Assembly: GCF_024347295.1 (NCBI RefSeq)
Contig: NZ_AP025459.1
Span: forward strand, 868,001-932,000
From: Vibrio artabrorum
Lineage (GTDB): Bacteria > Pseudomonadota > Gammaproteobacteria > Enterobacterales > Vibrionaceae
Reading direction: 5' to 3'
DNA length: 64,000 bases
Part shown: piece by piece, positions 35,944 to 45,180 of the stretch
Layout: every line of letters begins with the position of its first letter
How positions within the stretch are numbered: the stretch's first letter is position 1
Made by a program: the position numbers and the translations under genes
Notes under the pieces: generated by a model
Database searches by the model: none
Seen by the model: the letters and a program-made list of their open reading frames with translations, nothing else
What the model was told of the DNA's origin: nothing

Positions 35944-38325
35944 ATGTCTGCATGGTTGGGCTCGCTAGTGAACGGATTGAAACACCAGCGAGTTGCAGTA
36001 TTATCCGCAATCTTGTCTCCACTGATGTTGTTGATACTCTGTGTCAATGCGTATGCCAATGAACAAGTGTCGTCAGTTGGCCGATACGCGCCGCATGCAA
36101 TATCTCAAGCAAAATATGTCGGTTCCGAAGCTTGTGTTGATTGCCACAGTGAACAAGTCGAAGCGTGGCAGGGCTCTCATCATGATATGGCGATGAAGCA
36201 CGCTACAGATGAATCGGTATTAGGCGATTTTAACGATCAAACAGTCACACATGACGGTAAACCCAACCGATTTTTTCGCAAGGGCGAAGAGTTCTGGGTC
36301 AATATCGAAGGGCCAGACGGCCAATTCAAAGATTACAAAATCAGCTATACCTTTGCCTTTGAACCGCTTCAACAGTACATGGTTGAGTTTGAAGACGGCC
36401 GTGTGCAGTTAATTCCCTTCGCTTGGGATTCTCGGACTGAGGGCGAAGGCGGACAACGCTGGTATCACCTCTATCCTGATACCACCAACACTGATGAATT
36501 TTACTGGACCAACAGCGGTCAAAACTGGAACTTCATGTGTGCCGATTGTCATTCAACGAATCTAGAGAAAAACTACGACAGCGCGAGCAACACTTATAAT
36601 ACTACTTGGTCGGAGATTAACGTCGGTTGTGAAGCCTGTCATGGCCCTGCGAGTGAGCATGTTGAACAGGCCCAGCAAACAAATAACCAGCTAGCCAAAG
36701 CCAACGGTGGAAAGGATGTTCAAGTCTCGGCGCATTATGGCTTTGATCGTGACTTGTCGAAGTCGGTCAAAGAGTGGATCTATCAAGAGGGTAATTCAAC
36801 CCTGCAACCAAAAGACATCGTCCATACCAATCAAGTTCAAACCTGTGCTCAATGCCACAGCCGACGCACTCAGTTGAATGAAACGGGTGACCACGTGAAC
36901 GAGTCATTCTTTGATAAGTATCGCCTGAGCTTAATTACTCCTGAGCTTTACCATAACGATGGTCAAATCTACGATGAAGATTATGTCTACGGATCTTTCC
37001 TTCAATCAGTGATGGCTGAAAAAGGCGTCACTTGTACTAACTGCCACGATCCCCATACCGCAGAACTAAAAATTGCGGAAGAAGCCGTGTGTAGCCAATG
37101 TCACATTGCATCAGAATATACGCCTGAGAAGCACACATTCCACGAAGCGAATACAGAGGCTTCACAATGTACGACTTGTCACATGCCAGAGACGACTTAC
37201 ATGGAGGTCGACCCAAGACGTGACCACAGTTGGCATATCCCACGTCCTGATATTAGCCAACACATCAAAACGCCGAACGTGTGTACTAGCTGTCATGAAG
37301 ATCAAACTGACCAGTGGGCCGATAAGCAAATCGGTGAGTGGTTCCCTGATTCTAAGTATCGTAACCAGCAGCATTTTGCCGTGGCCTTTTATGCTGACTC
37401 AATAGGGCACCGAGGGGCAGAGGATGCGTTGGCGTATTCGGCTCAGGATTCCAGCTTAAGCAATATCATTCGAGCATCGAGCTTAGAACGTTTGGGCGGT
37501 AATACGGGCAAGAATACGCTGATCTCGCTGGCAAGAGCGGTGAAACACGATAATGAAATGATCCGTTTGGGTGTGGTGCAAGGCTCGTCTGGTTTCCCAT
37601 TTACTGACCGTTGGCAGATTCTAGAACCGCTATTGAAAGACCCTGTATTGTCGATTCGTTCAGAAACCGCAGGCGCATTAGTGCGTTATTGGGGAGAAAT
37701 GAACCCTCTGCAGAAAGACCAAATCAAGCCTGCATTGGAAGAGTACATTGAAATACAGCAATTTAATGCCGACAGAGGATTTGGACGTACTAACCTAGGC
37801 AACGTTTACCGGGATTTAGGTCAGCACGACAAAGCGATTGAGTTTTATCTAGGCGCTATCGAGATTGAGCCTTATTTCGAAAACAGCTACGCCAATTTAG
37901 CGGATTTGTATCGAGCGCAAGGTAACGAGGCAAAAGCGTTGTCGACCTTGAAGCAAGGTATTGAAGCTCAGCCTAAATCGAGTGTTTTGCCATACAGCAC
38001 AGGATTGTCTCTGCTTCGTGTGAAAGATTACGAACAAGCAACGGACTACCTTAAACAAGCCGCTGAAACTGCGCAAACCAACCCTCAATATTGGTATGTG
38101 TACGGATTGGCTTTGGAAAAATCGGATGTGCTTGCGGCAAGTCAATCACTGCACAAGGCTTACCAATTTAGCCGCAATCCACAGCACCTGTATGCCCAGT
38201 GTGAAGTGTTGGCGCGAAACAGCCATATACCGGGCGTACCAAAGGCGTTTGAGCAATGTATTTCATCATTGAGCAAAGTGGCACCGCCGGAGGCCATTAA
38301 CCAGTTGAAAGCTAGGTTTAAATAA
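35944..38325 (+). CDS. Octahaem cytochrome c with C-terminal HEAT/TPR repeats
   Basis: This 793-residue protein has one membrane or signal segment (residues 17-38) and eight C-x-x-C-H haem motifs between residues 64 and 450: C-V-D-C-H, C-A-D-C-H, C-E-A-C-H, C-A-Q-C-H, C-T-N-C-H, C-S-Q-C-H, C-T-T-C-H and C-T-S-C-H. The haem part resembles the cytochrome c554/octahaem group that reduces or oxidises small N and S compounds, or shuttles electrons, in the periplasm. From about residue 480 it has HEAT-like and then TPR repeats (I-G-N-V-Y-R-D-L-G-Q-H-D-K-A-I-E-F-Y class, residues 610-760), suited to protein docking. A secreted haem-less paralogue of this tail is encoded at 50506. It lies between the sulfatase pair and the MoxR operon. 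Confidence 0.9.
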   Translation: MSAWLGSLVNGLKHQRVAVLSAILSPLMLLILCVNAYANEQVSSVGRYAPHAISQAKYVGSEACVDCHSEQVEAWQGSHHDMAMKHATDESVLGDFNDQTVTHDGKPNRFFRKGEEFWVNIEGPDGQFKDYKISYTFAFEPLQQYMVEFEDGRVQLIPFAWDSRTEGEGGQRWYHLYPDTTNTDEFYWTNSGQNWNFMCADCHSTNLEKNYDSASNTYNTTWSEINVGCEACHGPASEHVEQAQQTNNQLAKANGGKDVQVSAHYGFDRDLSKSVKEWIYQEGNSTLQPKDIVHTNQVQTCAQCHSRRTQLNETGDHVNESFFDKYRLSLITPELYHNDGQIYDEDYVYGSFLQSVMAEKGVTCTNCHDPHTAELKIAEEAVCSQCHIASEYTPEKHTFHEANTEASQCTTCHMPETTYMEVDPRRDHSWHIPRPDISQHIKTPNVCTSCHEDQTDQWADKQIGEWFPDSKYRNQQHFAVAFYADSIGHRGAEDALAYSAQDSSLSNIIRASSLERLGGNTGKNTLISLARAVKHDNEMIRLGVVQGSSGFPFTDRWQILEPLLKDPVLSIRSETAGALVRYWGEMNPLQKDQIKPALEEYIEIQQFNADRGFGRTNLGNVYRDLGQHDKAIEFYLGAIEIEPYFENSYANLADLYRAQGNEAKALSTLKQGIEAQPKSSVLPYSTGLSLLRVKDYEQATDYLKQAAETAQTNPQYWYVYGLALEKSDVLAASQSLHKAYQFSRNPQHLYAQCEVLARNSHIPGVPKAFEQCISSLSKVAPPEAINQLKARFK

Positions 38326-38355
38326 AGCGATGAGGTGAGCTTGGCTATCGAGCTT

Positions 38356-38370
38356 ATAACTAATAGTTAT
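38356..38370. promoter_or_regulatory. Candidate LysR-type operator, site 2
   Basis: ATAACTAATAGTTAT is a perfect palindrome except at its central base; it matches the core of 33957-33973 at 14 of 15 positions and lies 50 bp before the MoxR start. Confidence 0.5.
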
Positions 38371-38420
38371 GGGGCTTGTGAGTAGGATGTACGCAGCCAG
38401 ATTGAATTAAGGGAAGACCT

Positions 38421-39404
38421 ATGAACCATGCGCAACAAGCAATAAACCAACTGATTGAACAAACAGAGAAAAGTGTTATCGGTCAGAGCCACGTCGTTCG
38501 GGCTCTGGTGATAGGGTTATTGACTAATGGGCACGTGCTTTTAGAGGGACTTCCCGGTACAGCGAAAACTCGCTCAGTAAAATCGCTGGCGAATCTATTG
38601 AACACCAGTTTTGGTCGAATTCAGTTTACGCCAGACCTGCTGCCATCTGATGTGACGGGCACGGAGGTGTATCAGGAGCTTGATGGCAAGCCTCAACTGC
38701 ATTTCCAACCGGGTCCTATTTTTAACAGCATTGTATTAGCCGATGAAGTGAACCGTGCGCCTGCTAAAGTACAGGCTGCTCTGCTTGAAGCGATGGCGGA
38801 AGGGACGATTACGGTAGGTGGTCAAACTCACATCTTGCCAGATCTGTTTATGGTGTTGGCCACTCAAAACCCAGTTGAACAAGAAGGTACGTATCCACTG
38901 CCTGAAGCACAAATGGACCGTTTCATTATGAAAGTGACGGTTGACTATCCAGAAGATCAAGCTGAACGCGACATCATTCGATTGGTCCGCAGTGAAGAGT
39001 TGGGTAGCGAAACCAGTTCGGAATTAGTCACACCACAACATATTCAACCTGAGTTGGTGCTTGAGGCTCGCCGCCAACTTCCAGATATTGCGGTTTCCGA
39101 TTTAGTTGAGAACTACATTGTGGCCTTGGTCATGGCGACACGAAAACCTGAACGTTATCCAGAATCCAATCTATCAAAATGGATTGAGATTGGCTCAAGC
39201 CCGCGTGCTTCCATCGCATTGGATAAATGTGCTCGCGCTTATGCATGGCTGCAAGGGCGTGACCACGTCACGTTGGACGATGTGCGTGCCATGTTGCCAA
39301 CCGTATTGGGCCACCGATTCTCGTTGTCTTACGACGCATTGGCCGATGGCATTGACCATCAAAGAGTGGTTGAAGAACTGCTCGATAATGTTGAGATCGG
39401 ATAA
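38421..39404 (+). CDS. MoxR-family AAA+ ATPase
   Basis: This 327-residue cytoplasmic ATPase has Walker A L-E-G-L-P-G-T-A-K-T (about residue 45), Walker B L-A-D-E-V-N-R-A-P (about residue 107), and sensor 1 in L-A-T-Q-N-P-V-E-Q-E-G-T-Y-P-L-P-E-A-Q-x-D-R-F. MoxR proteins act as chaperones with VWA partners to assemble or activate metal- or cofactor-containing complexes. It heads a six-gene operon (MoxR, DUF58, DUF4381, two VWA proteins, BatD) with spacings from overlap to 12 bp. A candidate LysR box lies just upstream. In this island the clients may be the sulfatases or the octahaem cytochrome, which is inference. Confidence 0.94.
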   Translation: MNHAQQAINQLIEQTEKSVIGQSHVVRALVIGLLTNGHVLLEGLPGTAKTRSVKSLANLLNTSFGRIQFTPDLLPSDVTGTEVYQELDGKPQLHFQPGPIFNSIVLADEVNRAPAKVQAALLEAMAEGTITVGGQTHILPDLFMVLATQNPVEQEGTYPLPEAQMDRFIMKVTVDYPEDQAERDIIRLVRSEELGSETSSELVTPQHIQPELVLEARRQLPDIAVSDLVENYIVALVMATRKPERYPESNLSKWIEIGSSPRASIALDKCARAYAWLQGRDHVTLDDVRAMLPTVLGHRFSLSYDALADGIDHQRVVEELLDNVEIG

Positions 39405-39416
39405 CTAGGGGGCGTC

Positions 39417-40379
39417 ATGGCGAAGCCAACACAAGCTCCCAAATCGCAAGGCCTTGATCCTCGACTGTATTGTGATTACTCAAGGTTAGTGCGAATTCAC
39501 GCTCAAGCTGAGTCGTTTTCTCTACTGCCTCACCTAAAGGCGGGCAGCGTTCTGTCGGGGAGACACAATTCATTGTTCCGTGGTCGAGGCTTGAATTTCG
39601 AGGAGTTACGTCACTACCAATTGGGTGATGACATTCGCAACCTCGATTGGAAAGTCACGATGCGAACAGGTAAACCTCATGTTCGCAGCTATACCGAAGA
39701 GAAAGACCGTAATGTGATTATCTGTGTCGATCAGCGCAGTTCGATGTTCTTTGCTTCTCAAAACACCATGAAATCTGTTGTGGCGGCGGAAGTCGCTGCA
39801 TTATGTGGATGGCGAGTGCTGAAAGACGGTGACCGTGTTGGCTTTGTTTTAGCTTCACATCAAAAGCTCTTTCATACTAAAGCGCAGCGTTCTCAATCTG
39901 ACTTATTGGCTCAGTTAAAGCATCTTACCAAGGCTAATCAAAGCTTAGACGTGAGTGTGAGTGACAGCGAGGGAGTTGGGTTTAGCCAGTGGATTGAACT
40001 GATAAAGCGAATGAGACTCAAGCAGTCGACCTTAATTTTTATTAGTGACTGGCGAGATTGCCAAGAGCAACACCTTGACCGACTAAAACAACTGCAACAA
40101 CACAACGACATCTTAGCCATTATGGTCACCGATCCATTAGAACAATCATTGCCTCAAGATCTGGCAAGCGCAAACTGGGTGGTGGGTGATGGTCGCTTTC
40201 AACTTAATCTGGATAGCCAATCTAAGGTTAACCTCGCAAGTGAAAGCCTTGCTCAAAAAGCGGCACTCCAGAAGCAGTCGCTTGCTCAATTGATGGCGAT
40301 GAAAAACCTTCCTTATATCGAATTAGACACGTCAGGCAATCACATATCGCAGCTTCAAAAGCTGGTGGGAGGGCGCTAG
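39417..40379 (+). CDS. DUF58 protein (MoxR partner)
   Basis: This 320-residue protein has the DUF58 core R-G-L-N-F-E-E-L-R-H-Y-Q-L-G-D-D-I-R-N-L-D-W (about residue 55) and R-S-Y-T-E-E-K-D-R, followed by a VWA-like stretch V-D-Q-R-S-S-M-F-F whose D-x-S-x-S pattern is only partly kept. It is probably cytoplasmic and membrane-associated, linking MoxR to the VWA proteins encoded next. Start GTC-ATG at 39417 lies 12 bp after the MoxR stop, and the next ATG follows its stop directly. Confidence 0.92.
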   Translation: MAKPTQAPKSQGLDPRLYCDYSRLVRIHAQAESFSLLPHLKAGSVLSGRHNSLFRGRGLNFEELRHYQLGDDIRNLDWKVTMRTGKPHVRSYTEEKDRNVIICVDQRSSMFFASQNTMKSVVAAEVAALCGWRVLKDGDRVGFVLASHQKLFHTKAQRSQSDLLAQLKHLTKANQSLDVSVSDSEGVGFSQWIELIKRMRLKQSTLIFISDWRDCQEQHLDRLKQLQQHNDILAIMVTDPLEQSLPQDLASANWVVGDGRFQLNLDSQSKVNLASESLAQKAALQKQSLAQLMAMKNLPYIELDTSGNHISQLQKLVGGR

Positions 40380-40940
40380 ATGGCCGTTGAACATACGCCT
40401 CCAAGTACTTATATTCTTCGCGATCTGCACGATGTCGCCATTCCCGAGAGCGTGAGCTGGATGCCGCAAACTATGGGTTGGAAGATCCTCGGCGTTATTC
40501 TGTTATTGGTCGCTATCTATCTGGCTTATCGTTTTGCGCAGAGATGGTGGAATAACCGTTATCGTAAAGAAGCGCTTCAAGAGCTCATGGTATTGGATGC
40601 AAGAGACAAAAACTCAACCGAACGAACCTTTAAAGTCCTCAAAGTGGTGCTTCGCTACCTAGACAGCAGCAATGCCAAGTTGTTTGGTCAGGCTTATGTG
40701 AACCGTTTGAACGCTTACCTGCCTGTTAGCGCTAACACCAGTGAAAACAGCAATGCGTTCTTTGCCGATGAAGTTTCGGAATTATGGATGCAGAGCCTAA
40801 TTGACCCTAATGTGCGTTTGAGCTTTGAACAGCGTTTAGAAGTGATTCAAACCGCGATGATGTGGTTAAAGCTGCATAAACCCGATGTACAAACAAAACC
40901 GAATGTACAGGTAATGGCTGAGGGGCAAGACAATGTTTGA
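40380..40940 (+). CDS. DUF4381-type small membrane protein
   Basis: This 186-residue protein has one membrane segment (about residues 38-57, W-K-I-L-G-V-I-L-L-L-V-A-I-Y-L) preceded by L-R-D-L-H-D-V-A-I-P, the usual opening of the DUF4381 family in BatI-type operons. A soluble helical part follows. It starts on the base after the DUF58 stop and overlaps the next gene by 8 bp. It is thought to be an accessory of the MoxR-VWA complex, and its own activity is unknown. Confidence 0.88.
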   Translation: MAVEHTPPSTYILRDLHDVAIPESVSWMPQTMGWKILGVILLLVAIYLAYRFAQRWWNNRYRKEALQELMVLDARDKNSTERTFKVLKVVLRYLDSSNAKLFGQAYVNRLNAYLPVSANTSENSNAFFADEVSELWMQSLIDPNVRLSFEQRLEVIQTAMMWLKLHKPDVQTKPNVQVMAEGQDNV

Positions 40941-42012
40941 TGTTTTATCTGCCAGCTTTGAATTTGCGCACCCGCTATGGTTTATCGCGCTGCCTCTGCC
41001 GTTGTTGGTCTACTTTGCCGTGCCAGCTTATCGAACTAAGCAAATGGCGATTAAGGTGCCATTTTTTCGAGAATTGGTTGAAGCGATTGGCGAAGCGCCG
41101 TCTGAAGGGGCAAGCCAGTTAACACCAAGCTGGTGGCAACGAACTACGCTCATTATTACCTGGGTATTGGTCGTGTGCGCGTTAGCGAAACCAACCATTC
41201 TTGGTGAGCCACAGGTTCGCGAACAATTGGGTCGTGATGTGATGGTAGTGGTCGATTTGTCTGGCTCAATGGCGGAGCAAGATTTCACCTCTAAGCAAGG
41301 CGATAAAACCTCTCGCTTAGAGGCGACCAAAGAGGTGTTAGCCGATTTTGTGAAAACCAGAAAAGGAGACCGACTCGGTTTGATCTTGTTTGGTGATGCC
41401 GCGTTTGTGCAAACGCCTTTTACCGCGGACCAAAATGTATGGCTTGAACTGCTTAATCAAACCGATGTGGCGATGGCAGGGCAAAGTACCCACTTGGGCG
41501 ATGCAATCGGCTTGGCGATCAAGGTGTTTGCACAGAGTGAAAAGCAAAGTGCTGCCGTTCAAGATTCAAACGTCGATACCAATGAAAAAGAGAAAGTCGT
41601 GATCGTATTAACCGACGGTAATGATACAGGAAGTTTTGTTGAGCCTATCGATGCCGCAAAAGTCGCCAAGGCGAAAGGCGTTCGAATTCACGTGATTGCG
41701 ATGGGCGACCCGCAAACCGTTGGAGAGGTTGCTCTGGATATGGAAACCATCAAGCGTGTGGCTCAAGAGTCTGGTGGCGAAGCCTTTGAAGCACTTAACC
41801 GCGATGAATTGACTAAAGCCTACGCTCAGATCGGTGAACTAGAACCACAGTTATATGAAAGTACCACTTATCGTCCTAAACAGGGACTGCACCATTACTT
41901 AATGGCGATTGTTGTTGTGATGTATTTGACCGCGTTCAGCTTAGCAACGATACGTCGAAGATCGCTGCTCGCTTCTTCGGCTAAGAATTTGAAAGGAGAG
42001 AGTGATGCCTGA
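40933..42012 (+). CDS. VWA-domain membrane protein (BatA-like)
   Basis: This 359-residue protein has membrane segments near residues 15-30, 70-90 and at the C-terminus (about 320-340). Between them is a von Willebrand factor A domain with an intact metal site D-L-S-G-S-M (about residue 110), T in N-Q-T-D-V and L-T-D-G-N-D (about residue 230). Such proteins present the VWA domain to the periplasm and work with MoxR ATPases in assembly of cofactor-dependent or membrane complexes. The start overlaps DUF4381 and the end overlaps the next VWA gene. Confidence 0.93.
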   Translation: MFDVLSASFEFAHPLWFIALPLPLLVYFAVPAYRTKQMAIKVPFFRELVEAIGEAPSEGASQLTPSWWQRTTLIITWVLVVCALAKPTILGEPQVREQLGRDVMVVVDLSGSMAEQDFTSKQGDKTSRLEATKEVLADFVKTRKGDRLGLILFGDAAFVQTPFTADQNVWLELLNQTDVAMAGQSTHLGDAIGLAIKVFAQSEKQSAAVQDSNVDTNEKEKVVIVLTDGNDTGSFVEPIDAAKVAKAKGVRIHVIAMGDPQTVGEVALDMETIKRVAQESGGEAFEALNRDELTKAYAQIGELEPQLYESTTYRPKQGLHHYLMAIVVVMYLTAFSLATIRRRSLLASSAKNLKGESDA

Positions 42013-43723
42013 CTCTCTCACGATACAACAGTTTTTTACCCAGTTTCATTTTATCCGACCATTGTGGTTGTTGGCCTTTATCCCAATGTTTTTCCTGTTA
42101 TGGGTTCGTTGGAGAGCAGAGACAAAACCAACGTGGAAAGACATTCTACCGGCACATTTACGTGATGCATTGACGATTGGCGAAACAGGCTGGCGCAAGC
42201 AACTGCCGTTGAAGCTATTGGTGGTGATTGTGACTATCGCCATCATTATCTGTTCTGGCCCAACATGGCAACGTGAAGCATCGCCATTTGGTGAAGATAA
42301 AGCGTCGATGTTGGTTGTGCTCGATAATAGTGAATCTATGCTCGCTAAGGATTTGCCTCCAAGTCGCTTGGAACGATCTAAGCAGAAAATTAGAGACTTA
42401 TTGGCAGCTCGAAAAGGCGGTAATACTGGCTTGGTGGTTTATGCCGGTAGTGCACACGTCGCGATGCCCGTCACTCAAGACAGCAAGGTGTTTGAACCGT
42501 TTCTTGCGGCTATCACACCCGACATCATGCCGGTTTCAGGTAAATCAGCAGAAGAAGCGCTGCCACTCATAAATCAGCAACTGTCTGGTGAGTTAGGTTC
42601 GTCAGTGTTGTTGGTATCAGATGGTGTGAATCCAAGTACGACGCGAGCTTTTGAAACCTTTTTCAACGAAAACCCATATCAGTTGCTTATTTTGGCTGCC
42701 GGAAATCGCGATGTGGTGAGCGATAACCCAGTCGACCTCGATTCATTGCGCAATTTAGCAAACAAGACCGGTGGTCGAGTGATTGAGGTGACCGTTGACG
42801 ATTCGGATATTCAACAACTGAATCAAGCGGTCGAAAGAAACATGCAACTTAACGGTGAATCTTCTATGCCATGGAAAGATATGGGCTATGGCCTGCTTAT
42901 TCCAATGGCGATCATCATGTTGTTGTGGTTCAGAAAAGGGTGGCTGGTGCAGTGGTGTGTCGTTGGTTTAGTGATTTCGGGCAGCATTTATTCACCAAGC
43001 ACTTTGGCGAAAACAGTCAACTTAACTGCTGAGAAACCCGTTGTGGTGGAGTCGCTTACCGCTTGGGATAAGACCGCTCAATGGTGGTGGGATTTATGGT
43101 TAACGCCAGACCAACAAGGTCAACGTTTGTTGAACCAGAAGGAATACCTTCAAGCGGCCAAACATTTTACTGACCCAATGCGAAAGGGCGCGGCTTATTA
43201 CTATGCTCGTGATTTTAAGCTCGCTCACAGTGCATTCCTGCAAACCAAAACTGACCTTGGTTTGTACAACGCGGCGAGCGCGTTAGCCAGGCAGCGTGAA
43301 TACCTTGCCGCGCGAGACCTTTTGAAATCATTAAGCGAGAAAGAGGATCTGTCACCAGAACTAAGAACGGATGTGGAGAACAATCTTGCTGTGCTTAGTG
43401 GGATTGTCGAAGAGGTTAACCGAACCAGCGAAAGCCAATCTGGGACCACAGATGGCCCTGAAGAGTCTTTAGAACTCGAAGACGATCAGCCGCGAACGGG
43501 TGATGGCGCTGAAGAAGAAACGGTAGCGGAATTGATGCTCAAGGAAACGCTGAACGCCAATGAAATCTTGGGCAGCCAAGAGCTTGCCGACAAGTGGTTA
43601 AAACGCGTCGAAGCTGACCCTAAGTTCTTCTTGAAGTCGAAATTTCAAATTCAATTAAGAGACCCTGCACCTTCGATAGAACAGACACCGAAACAGGCAT
43701 CAAAACAGGAGCAAGCACAATGA
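42005..43723 (+). CDS. VWA and TPR membrane protein (BatB/BatC-like fusion)
   Basis: I use the ATG at 42005, with GGAG six bases upstream, giving 572 residues; a GTG directly before it is also in frame. Membrane segments lie near residues 17-32, 65-85 and about 300-340. The VWA domain has D-N-S-E-S-M (about residue 105) and V-S-D-G-V. After the last membrane segment the C-terminal part has TPR-like helices (residues 385-450) and an acidic tail with G-T-T-D-G-P-E-E-S-L-E-L-E, so BatB and BatC functions seem to be fused. It overlaps the BatD gene by four bases. Confidence 0.9.
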   Translation: MPDSLTIQQFFTQFHFIRPLWLLAFIPMFFLLWVRWRAETKPTWKDILPAHLRDALTIGETGWRKQLPLKLLVVIVTIAIIICSGPTWQREASPFGEDKASMLVVLDNSESMLAKDLPPSRLERSKQKIRDLLAARKGGNTGLVVYAGSAHVAMPVTQDSKVFEPFLAAITPDIMPVSGKSAEEALPLINQQLSGELGSSVLLVSDGVNPSTTRAFETFFNENPYQLLILAAGNRDVVSDNPVDLDSLRNLANKTGGRVIEVTVDDSDIQQLNQAVERNMQLNGESSMPWKDMGYGLLIPMAIIMLLWFRKGWLVQWCVVGLVISGSIYSPSTLAKTVNLTAEKPVVVESLTAWDKTAQWWWDLWLTPDQQGQRLLNQKEYLQAAKHFTDPMRKGAAYYYARDFKLAHSAFLQTKTDLGLYNAASALARQREYLAARDLLKSLSEKEDLSPELRTDVENNLAVLSGIVEEVNRTSESQSGTTDGPEESLELEDDQPRTGDGAEEETVAELMLKETLNANEILGSQELADKWLKRVEADPKFFLKSKFQIQLRDPAPSIEQTPKQASKQEQAQ

Positions 43724-45102
43724 GTCGATACGATTTAGCTCTTGAAGCGATTCAATCAAAGGGAGTGCGATTCACAGCTCGTACATGGTTGCTGTCGATG
43801 ACTCTGATGTTGAGTTGGTTTTTTCCTGCTGTTGCTTCTGCTGCCGATATCTTCGATCTGCAAAAAAGTGGTGATGTGGAGCTTATCGCTTGGATTGGTG
43901 AGAAACCCGAGTCAGGCGACAAGATAACGCCGACCAAAGTCAGCGTAAATGAGCAGGTGATTCTGAACATTGAGGTGGCGACGCCGCGCTGGTTAACAGG
44001 AGGGACTCGAATCGGCAGTATCGAAATCCCTAACGTGATTGCTAAGCAGCGCAACCAACTCGCGACAAACTACACGGAACGAGTCAATGGCACGACATGG
44101 TCACGTCAGCGTTGGGAAGTGACACTCTATCCGATGATTTCTGGTGAGTTTGTTATTCCAACCATACCCGTTCGTATCCAAGTTTCTGCTCCTGGTGGTT
44201 CAAACGTGGGTGGTACGCTTTACACGCAACCCATTAAGTTTGAAGCTTCATTACCTTCAGGTTTGTTAAGTGATGAATCGCCTTGGTTTTCTGCAACCGA
44301 TGTGGATGTTGAACAGGAATGGCAACGTTCGAATGAAAGCTTGAAAGTTGGCGATGCGGTTACTCGTACCGTGACGATCAAAGCCAAAGACAGCTTGTCT
44401 GTGTTGTTGCCAGATGTGCTAACCAACGAGTCCACTCAACAGTTCCAAGCTTACCCACAGCCCAACCGTTTGGATGATACACAAGAACGTGGTGATTACC
44501 GTTCTAGTCGAGTTGAAGAAACGGTTTATGTAATTCAACAAGGTGGCGAGTTTACGCTCCCAGAGTTTTCATTTCAGTGGTGGGACAGCAAAAATCAACG
44601 CCTTGAAAGTGTTGTCATAAAGGGTGAGGTGTTTGAAGCAAAACACACGCTCCAATCTTTCATCAAGGCCTACATGTCGGTGTTTATTATGGTTGGTTTT
44701 ACGTTGTTAGCCTGCATTGCGTTGATTGTCGCTGTTAAACGCTATTATACAAATCGTCCAACACCAAGTTGGTTGGTACTGCGTCGTTTACTCAAGCAAG
44801 GAAATTGGCCTGCATTAAGAACCTTTATCTACCGTCAATTGCGAAGCGAAACCACTCAGTTGGAACTGAATAAAGCGCAGCTAAGTAAAGAGCAACTGGG
44901 TAAAGCGAACGAACAAAAGCGTTGGCTAGAAGATAGCGAAGCCCTTCAACAAGGACGTGAAGATAACAACGTATTCACTCGTTTATGGAAAGGTTTAGGT
45001 AAGGTATCCAACGACAAATCAAGCCAGAGCAAATCACACTCAATTTTTGCCCGTTTGAAAATTCCTAAAGCCTTGCCAGACTTAAAAGATAGAACTAAGT
45101 AG
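43720..45102 (+). CDS. BatD-like membrane protein
   Basis: This 460-residue protein has a signal segment (residues 20-42, cut near A-S-A-A-D) and an oxygen-tolerance/BatD-type periplasmic part with immunoglobulin-like strands. A C-terminal membrane segment (about residues 322-342, F-I-M-V-G-F-T-L-L-A-C-I-A-L) and a cytoplasmic tail rich in charged residues follow. It closes the MoxR-VWA operon, overlapping the VWA/TPR gene by four bases. BatD is proposed to bind substrate proteins outside the cytoplasm for the complex; the function is not established. Confidence 0.88.
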   Translation: MSRYDLALEAIQSKGVRFTARTWLLSMTLMLSWFFPAVASAADIFDLQKSGDVELIAWIGEKPESGDKITPTKVSVNEQVILNIEVATPRWLTGGTRIGSIEIPNVIAKQRNQLATNYTERVNGTTWSRQRWEVTLYPMISGEFVIPTIPVRIQVSAPGGSNVGGTLYTQPIKFEASLPSGLLSDESPWFSATDVDVEQEWQRSNESLKVGDAVTRTVTIKAKDSLSVLLPDVLTNESTQQFQAYPQPNRLDDTQERGDYRSSRVEETVYVIQQGGEFTLPEFSFQWWDSKNQRLESVVIKGEVFEAKHTLQSFIKAYMSVFIMVGFTLLACIALIVAVKRYYTNRPTPSWLVLRRLLKQGNWPALRTFIYRQLRSETTQLELNKAQLSKEQLGKANEQKRWLEDSEALQQGREDNNVFTRLWKGLGKVSNDKSSQSKSHSIFARLKIPKALPDLKDRTK

Positions 45103-45134
45103 CAAACTTTAGTCATCCGTATCGAACATAATCG

Positions 45135-45161
45135 GCAGGTTCTTTACTATAGGAAACCTGC
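45135..45161. repeat. Inverted repeat between BatD and the LysR gene
   Basis: GCAGGTT (45135-45141) and AACCTGC (45155-45161) can pair, with CGTCTTTAAT after them. It is either the terminator of the MoxR operon or an autoregulatory site of the LysR gene that starts 20 bp later. Confidence 0.5.
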
Positions 45162-45180
45162 GTCTTTAATATGGAACTGT

